NCBI RefSeq assembly: GCF_051027545.1
Contig: NZ_CP194901.1
Location: 182,765 to 246,764 of the forward strand
Length of the DNA: 64,000 nt
Direction of reading: 5' to 3'
From: Methylocaldum sp002005105
GTDB taxonomy: Bacteria > Pseudomonadota > Gammaproteobacteria > Methylococcales > Methylococcaceae
Made by a program: the position numbers and the translations under genes. Positions within the stretch are counted from its first letter, which is position 1, and each line of letters opens with the position of its first letter. Positions 7,801 through 17,019 of this stretch are shown piece after piece. The notes under the pieces were generated by a model, which saw nothing but the letters and a program-made list of their open reading frames with translations, was not told the DNA's origin and did not search any database.

Positions 7801-9252
7801 CTCAACTTTATCCATTCAAGCCGCATAACAGAGTGAATCGATAAAGCGATCCAGTAAAGGGCGCGGGATTTTTATCATGTCGGCCTCGTTTGGCGAGGTT
7901 GAAAAATACTCGTGGCTCCATAACCATCGGCGCACGGAAGCGATGGTGTCGGAAAAAGTGGCTTGCGGTTTGGCATACCAGGCAGTGCTGCGCAGATACA
8001 CCTGCCCGGTCGAGAACAGATGTTGCGCCAGCAAGGTCACGATGGCATACAGTCCCAACAGGCAAGGCGTGGTCCGGGCAATGGCTTGGTCCGACCATTG
8101 GCGCTGGGTTTCCATGCCGAGGTGGGCGCGGGCTTCTTCGAAGGTGACTTCCATCTGCCAGCGCTGCACGAAACACTCGAGAATGAAAGCCGGCGTGGCA
8201 TGCCCATCCGTGCATAACAAGGCCTGAGTTTCGAATTGCCTCAGCGGATCGCGAATCAAGACCCAGCGCAGGGGGATGACCGGCATGCCGGAGTGGTACC
8301 ACACGGCCGTGGCGCTGGCGAGTTCGACTTGGCGGTCGTGCTCGCCGTACCAGAAGGGAATGGTCAACGGGGTCCATCGGGTGGCCGGATTGACCAGCAC
8401 CTCGGCCAGCGTCGGGAGTCGTTTGCCCTTGCGGCGCGTGCGCCCGCGTTGCCCGGCGCAGCGGGCGGGCGCCGGCGCATACAGTGCGGCATCCAGGCGC
8501 AAGCGGGTGATGACGGTGGCATACGGTCTCGCCGCACCGAGAAAATCCAAGGCGGCGAAGGTGCTGTCGGCCACGATGACGATCTGTCGTCCCGGCAACC
8601 AGCGCGCCACTTGTTTGACCATTTGGCGCGACCAGTCGGTCAGGGTCTTGTGCCGTTTGCCTTGCCGCTCGTGATAGCGTTCGGAGGGGCATAGCGCCGT
8701 CAAGAAAGGCAGCGCCCACACCCGCATCGCCCACGGGATGGGCACGAGCAGCATCAGGCACAGCCAGCGCAAGCCGCTGACCTTGACGAAGTGGCTGTGG
8801 GAAGAACGCACCGGATCGCGGTAGATGCCGCGCGCGGCAATCTTGGCGCCCCAGCGCCGCTCGATGGTGTCGTCCAGACCGAAAAGCAGCGGCCCCTGTG
8901 GCGCAAAGGTGCGCACCAGAAGGGATAACAAGATGCGGCTGGCCGCCAGAGGAGACCAGGCGGCCCGGTTCAAGACCCGATGGTAGGTTTGAAAAGGGGA
9001 TTGCTGGTCCAGGCCCATGACGCGCAGCACGGCCGTCACGGTGCGTTTGCCGGTGGCAAGTATGGCCCCGACGACCAGCACCGGTATCGATGAGAACACC
9101 CGTTTCGAGAACAAAGGGGCGAACGCCGTGATCAAATGGGTAAACCCGGTTGGCAAGGTCGACATGATGCCCCTCTTGTGCTGGAGAAGTCATCAATAGA
9201 CTGCGTTGACCGGGTTTCCGTTTAATCATCTCAGTAAATGGATAAAGTCGAG
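7801..9252 (-). mobile_element. IS701/IS4-like insertion sequence
   Basis: Inverted ends CTCAACTTTATCCATT (7801) and CTCGACTTTATCCATT (from 9252, other strand) enclose one transposase gene. CTTAG occurs immediately on both sides (7796-7800 and 9253-9257). The element inserted exactly at the right-hand target duplication of the neighbouring IS5-like element, so the two are head-to-tail with no spacer. Confidence 0.8.
7816..9165 (-). CDS. IS701-type DDE transposase
   Basis: A 449 aa transposase starting at ATG 9165 after an AAGAGGGG ribosome site. Candidate catalytic acids are in LLFGLDDTIERRWG, in IVIVADSTFAALD and in the Glu-rich FVQRWQMEVTFEEARAHLG, the order expected for the DDE_5/IS701 superfamily. 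The C-terminus (DTIASVRRWLWSHEYF) is also typical. The frame is uninterrupted, so the element is probably active. A longer frame in another phase at 7808-9229 is a shadow. Confidence 0.85.
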   Translation of the reverse strand: MSTLPTGFTHLITAFAPLFSKRVFSSIPVLVVGAILATGKRTVTAVLRVMGLDQQSPFQTYHRVLNRAAWSPLAASRILLSLLVRTFAPQGPLLFGLDDTIERRWGAKIAARGIYRDPVRSSHSHFVKVSGLRWLCLMLLVPIPWAMRVWALPFLTALCPSERYHERQGKRHKTLTDWSRQMVKQVARWLPGRQIVIVADSTFAALDFLGAARPYATVITRLRLDAALYAPAPARCAGQRGRTRRKGKRLPTLAEVLVNPATRWTPLTIPFWYGEHDRQVELASATAVWYHSGMPVIPLRWVLIRDPLRQFETQALLCTDGHATPAFILECFVQRWQMEVTFEEARAHLGMETQRQWSDQAIARTTPCLLGLYAIVTLLAQHLFSTGQVYLRSTAWYAKPQATFSDTIASVRRWLWSHEYFSTSPNEADMIKIPRPLLDRFIDSLCYAA

Positions 9253-9508
9253 CTTAGCCATGTCGTTACGGAAAAATGCAACAACGCAGGCAGAAACCGA
9301 AGAAAACCATGAACGGGTGGCTCGCCAGTATGTATGTCCCTGCATCTCTAACAGTCGCGGCCTATATGCCAATGCCCGGTAAACTGTGCCGCTCGGATGA
9401 GCAAACGGCTGTTTTCGAGACGATCTATTTCAGTACCGCTAAGCCGTCCAGCGTCATGACAAACTAGGGGGCTCGGGATTTCTTAACGCACCTGATCCCC
9501 ATCAAGCT
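9253..9508. other. Gap between IS701-like element and helicase gene
   Basis: About 255 bases. Before the two insertions this DNA followed directly after DUF6794 copy 2. A short frame from ATG 9260 (about 41 codons) and one at 9276-9467 have no recognisable features. It should contain the end of the long leftward operon (9509-16464), but no strong terminator stem was seen. Confidence 0.4.
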
Positions 9509-12500
9509 TCACGCGGTACCCTCTGACAAAAGCAGCATATTGAGGAGGTTCAACTCGCTCGATGCCATGAAGTAACGGTCGTCGAAAACCATATCGAATT
9601 TCAGAGGATTGGTCTGACCCACACCTGCCGCCCAAGGCATCGCTTCGTAGCGAGGTATCGCTGGCATCACGGCATTACTGGCAGAAAGTGCCCGGCCAAG
9701 GCCATTCCGCCACAATTCCGGCTCTTCCACGGCCTTCGGCTTGTCGTCATGCGCTCGGGACGGTCGAACAAACTGAACGTAACCCGCCGGTAGAGCTACC
9801 CAGGTATCAGGCGATTTCAGCTCCTTCAGCGTGTTGAACTCGATTGCGGCATCTGGCTTCTCACGGGCAAGGAGACGGAGAAGGTTGGCCGCAGGGACTC
9901 TCAGGCTGCTCGGCAAAGCATCAGTCTCATCGATACTCTTCAGTTCCCAGTACAGTCGGCGGGTCATCTGCTCGACATTGGTCAGCTGCCCTTCAAATGA
10001 AAACAGCTCGCGTTTGTCGAAATCTGCCCAGTGTTCGAGCACCAACGGGCCGGCGAAATAGATATGCGCCGGCAAGCGAGGCCTCCCCTCGGCATCGGGC
10101 AGAAGCGGGGCAAGGGCTGTACTGGCTTGGTCAAAGAACTCACGGGCGTCCTCGCTTTTCACAAAGGAGGCGCCATCCGCGTTCTTGCAAGCGGTGGCTT
10201 GCAGACGAAACCGTGCAAACAGGTCGTAGCAGTGGTTTCTGGCTGAACCGACGAGCCCAGCCAGTTCCGAATTTCCCTCCCCTTTTACGTAGGTATCCGC
10301 CTCCGCCAAAAACTCCAACACGTACTGGGACATCAGGTTCAACAATTCCTCCAAACCGACGCTTCCGACCGGCACCAAGGCCAGATTTTGGTTCAGGCCA
10401 GCATCACCAGTGATCCGGGTAAAGATCGTGGCACGCAGCATGACCAGCAAGGTCATGAGATCCAGTGACTGGCGGAGCCATTGCCGTTTGTCCAACGTTT
10501 CCCCGTGCACCAGGAAGTCGTCGACCAGCATGACGAGCCTCCGAGGGACCGAGTCCCCGGGAATTTCATTGCCCTCTTCATCATGGTACTTCCCCCGACC
10601 ACGATAGATGAGCTGTGCGATTTCCATCAATGCGGCCTCGACATTGAAGCGCGGTACGGCCGCGATGATCCAGTCGGTCTTCGGGAATGAAACTCCCCGC
10701 GCCCCTGACGACGTCATCAAGAATACCTTGATGCTGTCGCGGGTTTTCTCCTCTACCAGTTTCTTGCGTCGGGATCCCGGAATCGATGAATCGAGAATCT
10801 GGACGTTGTGTTCGTTCAAGCCGAGCTCGGTGTCCTGCGTGAGCGTATTTCGGAGCGACCGCAGGAAAAGCTTGTCCTGCGCGAAATAGATGACCTGCTT
10901 GGCGCCTCCGGCAACGGCGTTCCGAATTTCTTGAGCGGCATTCTCAAAAAGCGCCTCCTCCGCAACACGGCGGACAGCCTGCCGGGGTGTTTCAAGCAGA
11001 CCGGGCTGTTTTTCGATCAGGCGAACGGTTGACAGGTTGACTCGGTAACGAACGGTCAGCTCGCTGGCCGGGTAGCTGTTGGTCATGACATGCAGGACTT
11101 TAGGCATGCCGGCGTCGATCGCCACTTTGGTGACGGCTAGCGCAAAAGGCTTACGGCCCCGTGATTTGGAAATGAGGATTTTGTCCGGCGCCCTGTCGCC
11201 CGCATTCAGATAGCGGTCGAGGACCAGCTCGTTGCCGAGAGAGGCATCGGATATGACGAGGATGACCGTAAAGGGCGACTCTCCTGCCTCGAAAGGCTCA
11301 ATGAATTCGTCCTTCAGCCAACGGGCAACCGCATGGACGAACGGCGCGCCGGCCCCGTCGCCCGCGAGCTCATCGACCATCACGACGACCGTCGGCATCC
11401 GCTGGGCAACGCGGCGGCGCTCTTCGATGCCGGCGCGCCTTGCGACCGATTCGCGGAAGAGCTGAGAAAGCGACTGGATCGTGTTGCGCCTGTTTGCCTT
11501 CTCGCGGAATCCTTGGAGCGCTGCCGTCAGAACCACGCGATTGACCTCTGGGTTTTGGGCCAGAAGTTCCCGGGTCGTTAAGGACATCGCGGACAGCACG
11601 CCGAGCAGCGGCCGCTCTTCGACCTGATCTTCATGTTCGGACAGTGTCGTCTTACCCAATCGGGATCCGGCGTGCTTCGCCTCGATCTCGTGCTCTTGCT
11701 CGGGCGAAAGGAACAGGATGCTGTTCCGTGGAACGTTTAGATTTTTCACGCCGTCGACCACGACGGCGCCGTCGATACGGCGCTCCCCATCCAACCCCTG
11801 CTCGACCTGTGAACGATGGTATCGGGGTGCGGCAGAAATGATTTGGGCGTTGGTCGTGATCGTCAGGATACCGGACGGGGCTCCGTCCTTCCTCGCAAGT
11901 TTTTCCGTCACATCACGGTTGATGACAACGCGCGGGCTGACGTAGAGAAAGAAATAGCCGGATGACTGTTGGGCGAGGTACCGAGTCACCGCAGTGGTTT
12001 TACCAATCCCCGGATTGCCTTCGAGCCCGATGACATTGAGCTTGCCCCGTTTGGCTGCGCCGAGACCCGCGACGATGGCGGCCGCGTGCAGGTCGCGGAG
12101 CGCCACGGTTATCTCGCCGGTGCGCAAGTCCTCCAGCGCCCGTGTAATCGCATTCTTTGCCGAACCGCCGAAGTAATCATTGATCTCGGGACTTTCCTCC
12201 ACTAAGGCCAGCGCTTCGTCCGTGGAATACCTCTGCATTGGATTCGCAAATTCCGGCACTTTTTCCTCGAATTCGAATCGGTAATCCGTGCCCGGCGTTG
12301 GAATTTCGCGCAGGCCTTTTAGACCGGATTTGAGGCTCTTAGGCAAACGACTGAGAATCTGACGAAAAACCGCGTCGACTTCCTGGGTGAGCCCCGCTTC
12401 GTCATCATCCTGTCGCTTCACCGCCTTACGATAGGCCGTTCCCAGCTGTTGCATCAAAGCAAAGCGCGGATCCTTCGCCCCGCCGGGCAAATAACGCGCG

Positions 12501-13345
12501 GCGAGACTTTCCAGGCCGTTGGGGGTGATGGCGAGCGCCCGGACGACGCACGGTTTGACCAACAAGCCGTAGCGTTCCAATACCTGTACGGTGGACTCGG
12601 CATAACTTGCGGCCTGGCATAGCTTGTAGAACGGCTTGTTGTCGGATGTGAACGCGCCGAGATGAGCCTTGATATCGTCGGACAGCTCGAAGCGCTCTTC
12701 CTCGACTTCCGCGGAAACTCGCGCAAATACGCCGCGTGAGTCCACGTACCGGCGGTAGCGCAGCAGTTCTTCGAGGTGCGCCGTCTCCTCGCTAAAGTCT
12801 TCCAGTGTGGCGGGACAATCGTAGGAGTATTCCTGGACCAGGATATGGTCCTCCTTGTGGGTACCTGACAGCCACAGGAGGAAATCGGCGCGCGCCGGTC
12901 GGCCCTTATCCGCCAAGGCCGGGTCAACCGGCCCCTTTAAGCCGAGCAATCGGTGAATTTCGGCACAGGACCGCTCTCGTTCGGCGTCGAAATCTTTCTG
13001 GCTCGGAAGCGTCAAGGGACACCAGAGTGCGCGCCGGGTAAGCGCCTGGCGGAGTTTCCGGAGGTATTCCCGCATTGCGGTGTAGCCGAGCCCATAGGTA
13101 ACCGTCGCCAGATGTTGGAGCGCCGCGTGGATGTGTTCCTTGAGCGTCTCGTCAACGACTTGAAGCGCCCGAACCACGGCTTTGTATACCTCCGAGGTTC
13201 TCGTTTCCCGCCAAGGCTTAAGATGCGGGTCGTCGAGAGAAACCAAGCCGTGATCTGTCAGGCAGCCCAGTACGCCGCGTTTGACGAAGATTTCGTAGGC
13301 CTGCCCCCAAATGACGGCCTGTTGCTGAAAGGTCAACTCCTCCAT
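9509..13345 (-). CDS. Very large SF2-type helicase / ATPase, member of an unassigned two-gene module
   Basis: A 1278 aa protein starting MEELTFQQQAV at 13345; the open frame extends to 13480, but that part lies inside the upstream gene. The first 430 residues show no recognised domain. Walker A is GLEGNPGIGKTT near residue 445 and an acidic motif VVMVDELAGDG lies near 655. A helicase motif V-like SSGARGVSFPKTD is near 880 and a motif VI-like QLIYRGRGKYHD near 915, so both RecA lobes are present with a long insert. The C-terminal 350 residues are unassigned. It overlaps the 1043 aa gene by 13 bases, indicating coupled translation. Family unknown to me; anti-mobile-element or DNA-processing roles are inference. 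Confidence 0.65.
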   Translation of the reverse strand: MEELTFQQQAVIWGQAYEIFVKRGVLGCLTDHGLVSLDDPHLKPWRETRTSEVYKAVVRALQVVDETLKEHIHAALQHLATVTYGLGYTAMREYLRKLRQALTRRALWCPLTLPSQKDFDAERERSCAEIHRLLGLKGPVDPALADKGRPARADFLLWLSGTHKEDHILVQEYSYDCPATLEDFSEETAHLEELLRYRRYVDSRGVFARVSAEVEEERFELSDDIKAHLGAFTSDNKPFYKLCQAASYAESTVQVLERYGLLVKPCVVRALAITPNGLESLAARYLPGGAKDPRFALMQQLGTAYRKAVKRQDDDEAGLTQEVDAVFRQILSRLPKSLKSGLKGLREIPTPGTDYRFEFEEKVPEFANPMQRYSTDEALALVEESPEINDYFGGSAKNAITRALEDLRTGEITVALRDLHAAAIVAGLGAAKRGKLNVIGLEGNPGIGKTTAVTRYLAQQSSGYFFLYVSPRVVINRDVTEKLARKDGAPSGILTITTNAQIISAAPRYHRSQVEQGLDGERRIDGAVVVDGVKNLNVPRNSILFLSPEQEHEIEAKHAGSRLGKTTLSEHEDQVEERPLLGVLSAMSLTTRELLAQNPEVNRVVLTAALQGFREKANRRNTIQSLSQLFRESVARRAGIEERRRVAQRMPTVVVMVDELAGDGAGAPFVHAVARWLKDEFIEPFEAGESPFTVILVISDASLGNELVLDRYLNAGDRAPDKILISKSRGRKPFALAVTKVAIDAGMPKVLHVMTNSYPASELTVRYRVNLSTVRLIEKQPGLLETPRQAVRRVAEEALFENAAQEIRNAVAGGAKQVIYFAQDKLFLRSLRNTLTQDTELGLNEHNVQILDSSIPGSRRKKLVEEKTRDSIKVFLMTSSGARGVSFPKTDWIIAAVPRFNVEAALMEIAQLIYRGRGKYHDEEGNEIPGDSVPRRLVMLVDDFLVHGETLDKRQWLRQSLDLMTLLVMLRATIFTRITGDAGLNQNLALVPVGSVGLEELLNLMSQYVLEFLAEADTYVKGEGNSELAGLVGSARNHCYDLFARFRLQATACKNADGASFVKSEDAREFFDQASTALAPLLPDAEGRPRLPAHIYFAGPLVLEHWADFDKRELFSFEGQLTNVEQMTRRLYWELKSIDETDALPSSLRVPAANLLRLLAREKPDAAIEFNTLKELKSPDTWVALPAGYVQFVRPSRAHDDKPKAVEEPELWRNGLGRALSASNAVMPAIPRYEAMPWAAGVGQTNPLKFDMVFDDRYFMASSELNLLNMLLLSEGTA

Positions 13346-16300
13346 TCGGTTTTGTCCTTGTGCAGCACCTTTGTGACATGCGCCAAAAGCGCCGGAAAGG
13401 ACAGAAGGACGGAGCCCTTGCCGCGCCGGCTCATCACTTCCAACTCGCCCGCGGCCGCATTGGTCGCTGGCGTCGCCCACCCGAAGGGATCGAGCACCGG
13501 CAGTACTTGCTGCTTGGTGGCCGCTCGCTCGCTTTCCAAATAGTGCAGTCCCCTCAGTACACCCAAGATGGAGGCGCGAACCGCTTCGCCTTCGGGTGTC
13601 GTACCCAGGATGTTTTGGCGGATCGCTTCACTCCATTCGATGTTGGAAAGACGCTGTTCGATGTCGAAGAAATACGTGCAAAATCCGGACTGCGGCCGAC
13701 CTTCTTCGGTCACTACGGCCAAGGTGGCGAAGGTGTAGACCGGCTGCAGCCCGCGGATCAGTTCCCGCTCGGATTCCTCGTACATCCGCTGGTGATCGGC
13801 AAAAGTTACGACCTCGAAGGCGCTCTCGTTGGAGCCCCTTGTATGCAGCCGGGTCGCCGGAAAAACGTCCCGGCGGAGAGGGTATAGGAACACATCGGGG
13901 AATTTTGTGGCGGCGGATTCCAGGAACTCATGCGTGCCGTGGGGGGCGTGCCGCTCGGCGGCTCGGCCAATGTGCCGGTTGCCGAAGTGATGCGAAAGCA
14001 GCACGATATGTCGAAACTCCTGCTCTCGAAGCCGGGCAATTTCTTCGAGAATCAGTTGCGGCTCGCGGAAAGCCCGGCGGTTTTCGACCAGGCGCGAGTT
14101 CATCCGGCCGACGTAAATCGCCATACCGTCTTTCCGGCGGACGCCGTAATAGCTGCGGGAGACGAACAGAAAGCCTTCGGCATCCGGATAGAGCGGATGG
14201 GAATCGCAAGGTCGGGTCACGTAGGAAAGCACCGCAACCTTTTCCAGGCTGCCGCCCGCCGTGGTGACGATCGGGAAGCGACCCTGCATCGCCATCAACG
14301 AATTCGTCTTTCGATAGCGGATGGTTTCGGCTTTTCCTTGGGTGTGGAACCCCTGCATCTTGACCAAGAGCTCCCGAGACAGGGCCTGCTCGATGGCCTG
14401 ACAGGCGGCATAGACGGCGGCATTCCCATCCGTGGCGTCGGATTCTTTCCCGCCAGGTTGCAGGCGCACTAGATACATCGCTGGACGTTGCCGACCCTCG
14501 GTGGACTGAGCGCGGCGTGCAAGTTCCAATAGTACGATGTAGCTCAACAGCGTGAACGCAGCGCAGCCGGCTGTACGAAGCTGCTCACGAGTCGCTTTGT
14601 CCTGATCTTTCGCCCCCTTGGAAAGGCTCAATGAGCGGACGTCGTACTCGATATCGATGCCACGGCCCGTGTCGAAGCTCGTGGACGCCGTATCCGCTAG
14701 CCGCCATTGCTTGATGCCCGCCGCGTCCTTTTCCTCCTTGAGCGGGACGAACCGTACCGGTAAAACCGGTTGGGTGAGATCGCGGGACATCCGGATTTCG
14801 TGCCGGAATCCCACAGGCGTTATCGAACGCTCCATCAGGTGCGTTTCGACCGCATACGAAGCCAAGGAACCCGGCACTTCCGCCAGGTTGTCAGTAACGA
14901 CGAGGTGCTGGAACCAGGCAATGTGGTCATGGCCTTGGTCATTCTTGACCAAGATTTCCGTGTTGTGTGAGGCCATGGTCCGAACGACGGCCCAGTCGAC
15001 GATCCTCTTGTGCACGGCGACATAGAACTTGTCCGCGATTCGATTCGCATCCTCGACCAATTTGGCGGATTTCGTTTGAAGCACCTTGATGAGCGATTCC
15101 GCGATGCGTTCCATCACAGGTTCCCGAAGGCGCAGCTTGGCGATGAGTTCTTTGACCGTTCCGAGCGGGTCGGTTTTCAAGGCCCGTGCAATGCCGTCAG
15201 CTTCCGTCTCGATGTCTTCGCTGCCGGGTGAATCAAGCGAACTTGGAATGACCAGGTACAGAAACACGAGTTCGGCGATATGGCGTCCGGTATGGCCGTT
15301 GATTACAGGGTCTTCCACCAGGCGTTCTTCAATTCGGTCCAGCCGAGCCGCGAAGGCACTTTTGCCGGAATCGGGGCTTTTGCCGTTGACGCGGAATCGG
15401 TAGGAGACCTCTCGCCGGGTCGCAAAACCGTGTTCGGGATCGGTACGAGCCTCGAAAATTTGCACGGCCCACTCCGCCCAAACCGGGAGGCAGCTATAAA
15501 ACAGCGCTTTGCGCAGGTGGTCCGACAAATCGGTGCAGCTGCGTTGCCCATACACCGTACTGACATCGAGCGGGAGTGTTCGTCCGGCCGTACTGGCGTA
15601 GGTCCGGAAACACGCGAGCACCCGGTCGACGTAGGCCTTCAGGGAGGGATCCGAACTTCGGGTCGCGATAGACGCCATCGATTTGAAGGTGACCTGAAGG
15701 CGAACCCTTGCTAACGCGTCATCATCCAGGAAATCGAGAAAGCGCTGGATTTGACTCCCCGGCTGGCCACGCTGCATACGGATGCTGGCAAGAATGGGCT
15801 GGATTTCGTCGTTATCCAGGTCCTCATGGCGCAAATAATTTTCGATGCCTTTTAGGAGACGTTCCAACCAGTCCCGACCATCCACCGTTTCAATTGCTGA
15901 CAATACCCTCGCGACGTCTTTTTCCTGTTCGGCTGCTTTGCGGCTTGGAGCGGCGAAGCCGACCGGCACCACGGCCGCGATGCCTGGCGAAGGATACAGC
16001 GGGACATTCAGATTCCGAGCGAATAACTCCAACGCCTGGTTGGATGATGGAATGACAAGGGATTGCAGCGGTGCCGACTGCAATACGGTGTCGATCTCAC
16101 GTGCGATCGCCTGGTGAAGTCTTTCCAGGGCGGCTGTCGTTTTGGCCTCCGAGCCCGGTAGGAGCCGCCCGCCCATCTTGCTGGTCGTTCCTCTGGGAGG
16201 CGATTCAAGATCAAACAGGAAGCCAGTGTCGCTGCCATGCGCAAAATCATCCTTGAACTCAGGAAACTGATATAAGCGGCGAAGCACTGTGGCTAGGTTG

Positions 16301-16464
16301 AACCGGATACGTTGACGTTGCCCGCTATAGCGGGCGAAGCCAACCGGTTCTGAATCGTCCGTCGAAAGTGCGGCAACGAGTAATTCCGCGAGCCGGGAAA
16401 GCCAGATAGATGGCGTTCGGGTGCGCGCGGAAATACTGGCACCCCCAGTCAGGGGAACGTTCAT
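13333..16464 (-). CDS. 1043 aa protein of unknown family, partner of the helicase
   Basis: It starts MNVPLTGGASIS at ATG 16464 with an AAGGAG ribosome site eight bases upstream, so it is the first gene of the module. No signal peptide, membrane helix or standard catalytic motif is clear. The N-terminal 600 residues are helical and charged. The last 350 residues alternate strands and helices (PAMYLVRLQPGG, GFLFVSRSYYGVRR, EFRHIVLLSHHFGNRHIGR, VFLYPLRRDVFPATR, VYTFATLAVVTEEG), which could be an alpha/beta nuclease-like fold such as RNase H/PIWI, but I see no diagnostic acid set. It ends within the helicase start (ATGGAGGAGTTGA overlap). It is divergent from the PRTRC cassette. Confidence 0.6.
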   Translation of the reverse strand: MNVPLTGGASISARTRTPSIWLSRLAELLVAALSTDDSEPVGFARYSGQRQRIRFNLATVLRRLYQFPEFKDDFAHGSDTGFLFDLESPPRGTTSKMGGRLLPGSEAKTTAALERLHQAIAREIDTVLQSAPLQSLVIPSSNQALELFARNLNVPLYPSPGIAAVVPVGFAAPSRKAAEQEKDVARVLSAIETVDGRDWLERLLKGIENYLRHEDLDNDEIQPILASIRMQRGQPGSQIQRFLDFLDDDALARVRLQVTFKSMASIATRSSDPSLKAYVDRVLACFRTYASTAGRTLPLDVSTVYGQRSCTDLSDHLRKALFYSCLPVWAEWAVQIFEARTDPEHGFATRREVSYRFRVNGKSPDSGKSAFAARLDRIEERLVEDPVINGHTGRHIAELVFLYLVIPSSLDSPGSEDIETEADGIARALKTDPLGTVKELIAKLRLREPVMERIAESLIKVLQTKSAKLVEDANRIADKFYVAVHKRIVDWAVVRTMASHNTEILVKNDQGHDHIAWFQHLVVTDNLAEVPGSLASYAVETHLMERSITPVGFRHEIRMSRDLTQPVLPVRFVPLKEEKDAAGIKQWRLADTASTSFDTGRGIDIEYDVRSLSLSKGAKDQDKATREQLRTAGCAAFTLLSYIVLLELARRAQSTEGRQRPAMYLVRLQPGGKESDATDGNAAVYAACQAIEQALSRELLVKMQGFHTQGKAETIRYRKTNSLMAMQGRFPIVTTAGGSLEKVAVLSYVTRPCDSHPLYPDAEGFLFVSRSYYGVRRKDGMAIYVGRMNSRLVENRRAFREPQLILEEIARLREQEFRHIVLLSHHFGNRHIGRAAERHAPHGTHEFLESAATKFPDVFLYPLRRDVFPATRLHTRGSNESAFEVVTFADHQRMYEESERELIRGLQPVYTFATLAVVTEEGRPQSGFCTYFFDIEQRLSNIEWSEAIRQNILGTTPEGEAVRASILGVLRGLHYLESERAATKQQVLPVLDPFGWATPATNAAAGELEVMSRRGKGSVLLSFPALLAHVTKVLHKDKTEWRS

Positions 16465-17019
16465 GGGTCATGCTCCTTATCTTGGTAGGGACACCACTTC
16501 ACCCGGTCGGAAGACCCATCCGGCGGGTGGTTAAAGGGGGTTGATGATCAAAGTTTATAACCCTTTCTTAATTCCGGTCACTTGATTATCCCGCTGACCA
16601 AGGTCATTTTCCGTGCTTTGAAGATCATCATCCGGCTTCTTGGAGGACGGCTGCACTATTAGTTAGCCTTGCCTATACAAAGGCACGTATGGATATCAGC
16701 ACAACGCCGGCACAAAACGTACCGACGCTTGTCGTCGAAAGTTGGCTGTCGTGGTCGGACAGGCTTTTTCGCTTTTTAGCGTCTGGACGACACCCTGTAG
16801 CTCGGCTGCTCCAACGTACAACACCGGTCCCGACCAAGGGCTCGACACCGTAACCAGCCCGGTCGTTCGGTAATCGCAATCCGGACGCGGTAAACCGGGT
16901 TGCGATATTAATCCGCAAACTTCCTCTTTCGGCTTGCATATCCGCACTTCCCTGAGATTCTGACTCCGTGGTTTTTCACGCTGCTGCATTTATGGGACTT
17001 GTACTACGGAGACAAGATC
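16465..17019. other. Divergent intergenic region between helicase module and PRTRC cassette
   Basis: A 555-base region must hold promoters for both large operons. It includes the ribosome site of the 1043 aa gene (AAGGAG at 16472-16477) and an AT-rich stretch around 16551-16575. Leftward frames at 16673-16989 lack ribosome sites and family resemblance and are not called. The spaced inverted repeat at 16542-16631 is listed separately. Confidence 0.5.
16542..16631. promoter_or_regulatory. Spaced inverted repeats, possible operator
   Basis: TGATGATCAAAG at 16542-16553 reappears inverted as CTTTGAAGATCATCA at 16616-16630 (two extra bases). Between them lies a GGTCA...TGACC dyad at 16576-16599. 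Position between two divergent large operons suggests shared regulation, perhaps by the ParB-like protein, but this is inference. Confidence 0.35.

Noticed and set aside
7808..9229. 473-codon frame overlapping the IS701-like transposase
   Set aside because: It lies in another phase of the same strand and encodes Arg/Pro/His-rich sequence without transposase motifs.
9276..9467. 63-codon frame between the IS701-like element and the helicase gene
   Set aside because: No ribosome site or conserved pattern; composition is that of non-coding DNA.
13333..16114. PIWI/Argonaute-like fold in the 1043 aa protein
   Set aside because: The strand-helix pattern of the C-terminal part suggested it, but the catalytic acid set of a PIWI domain could not be located, so it is not claimed as an annotation.
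16673..16989. Two leftward open frames upstream of the PRTRC ParB gene
   Set aside because: No ribosome sites, no family features, and they fill the expected divergent promoter region.
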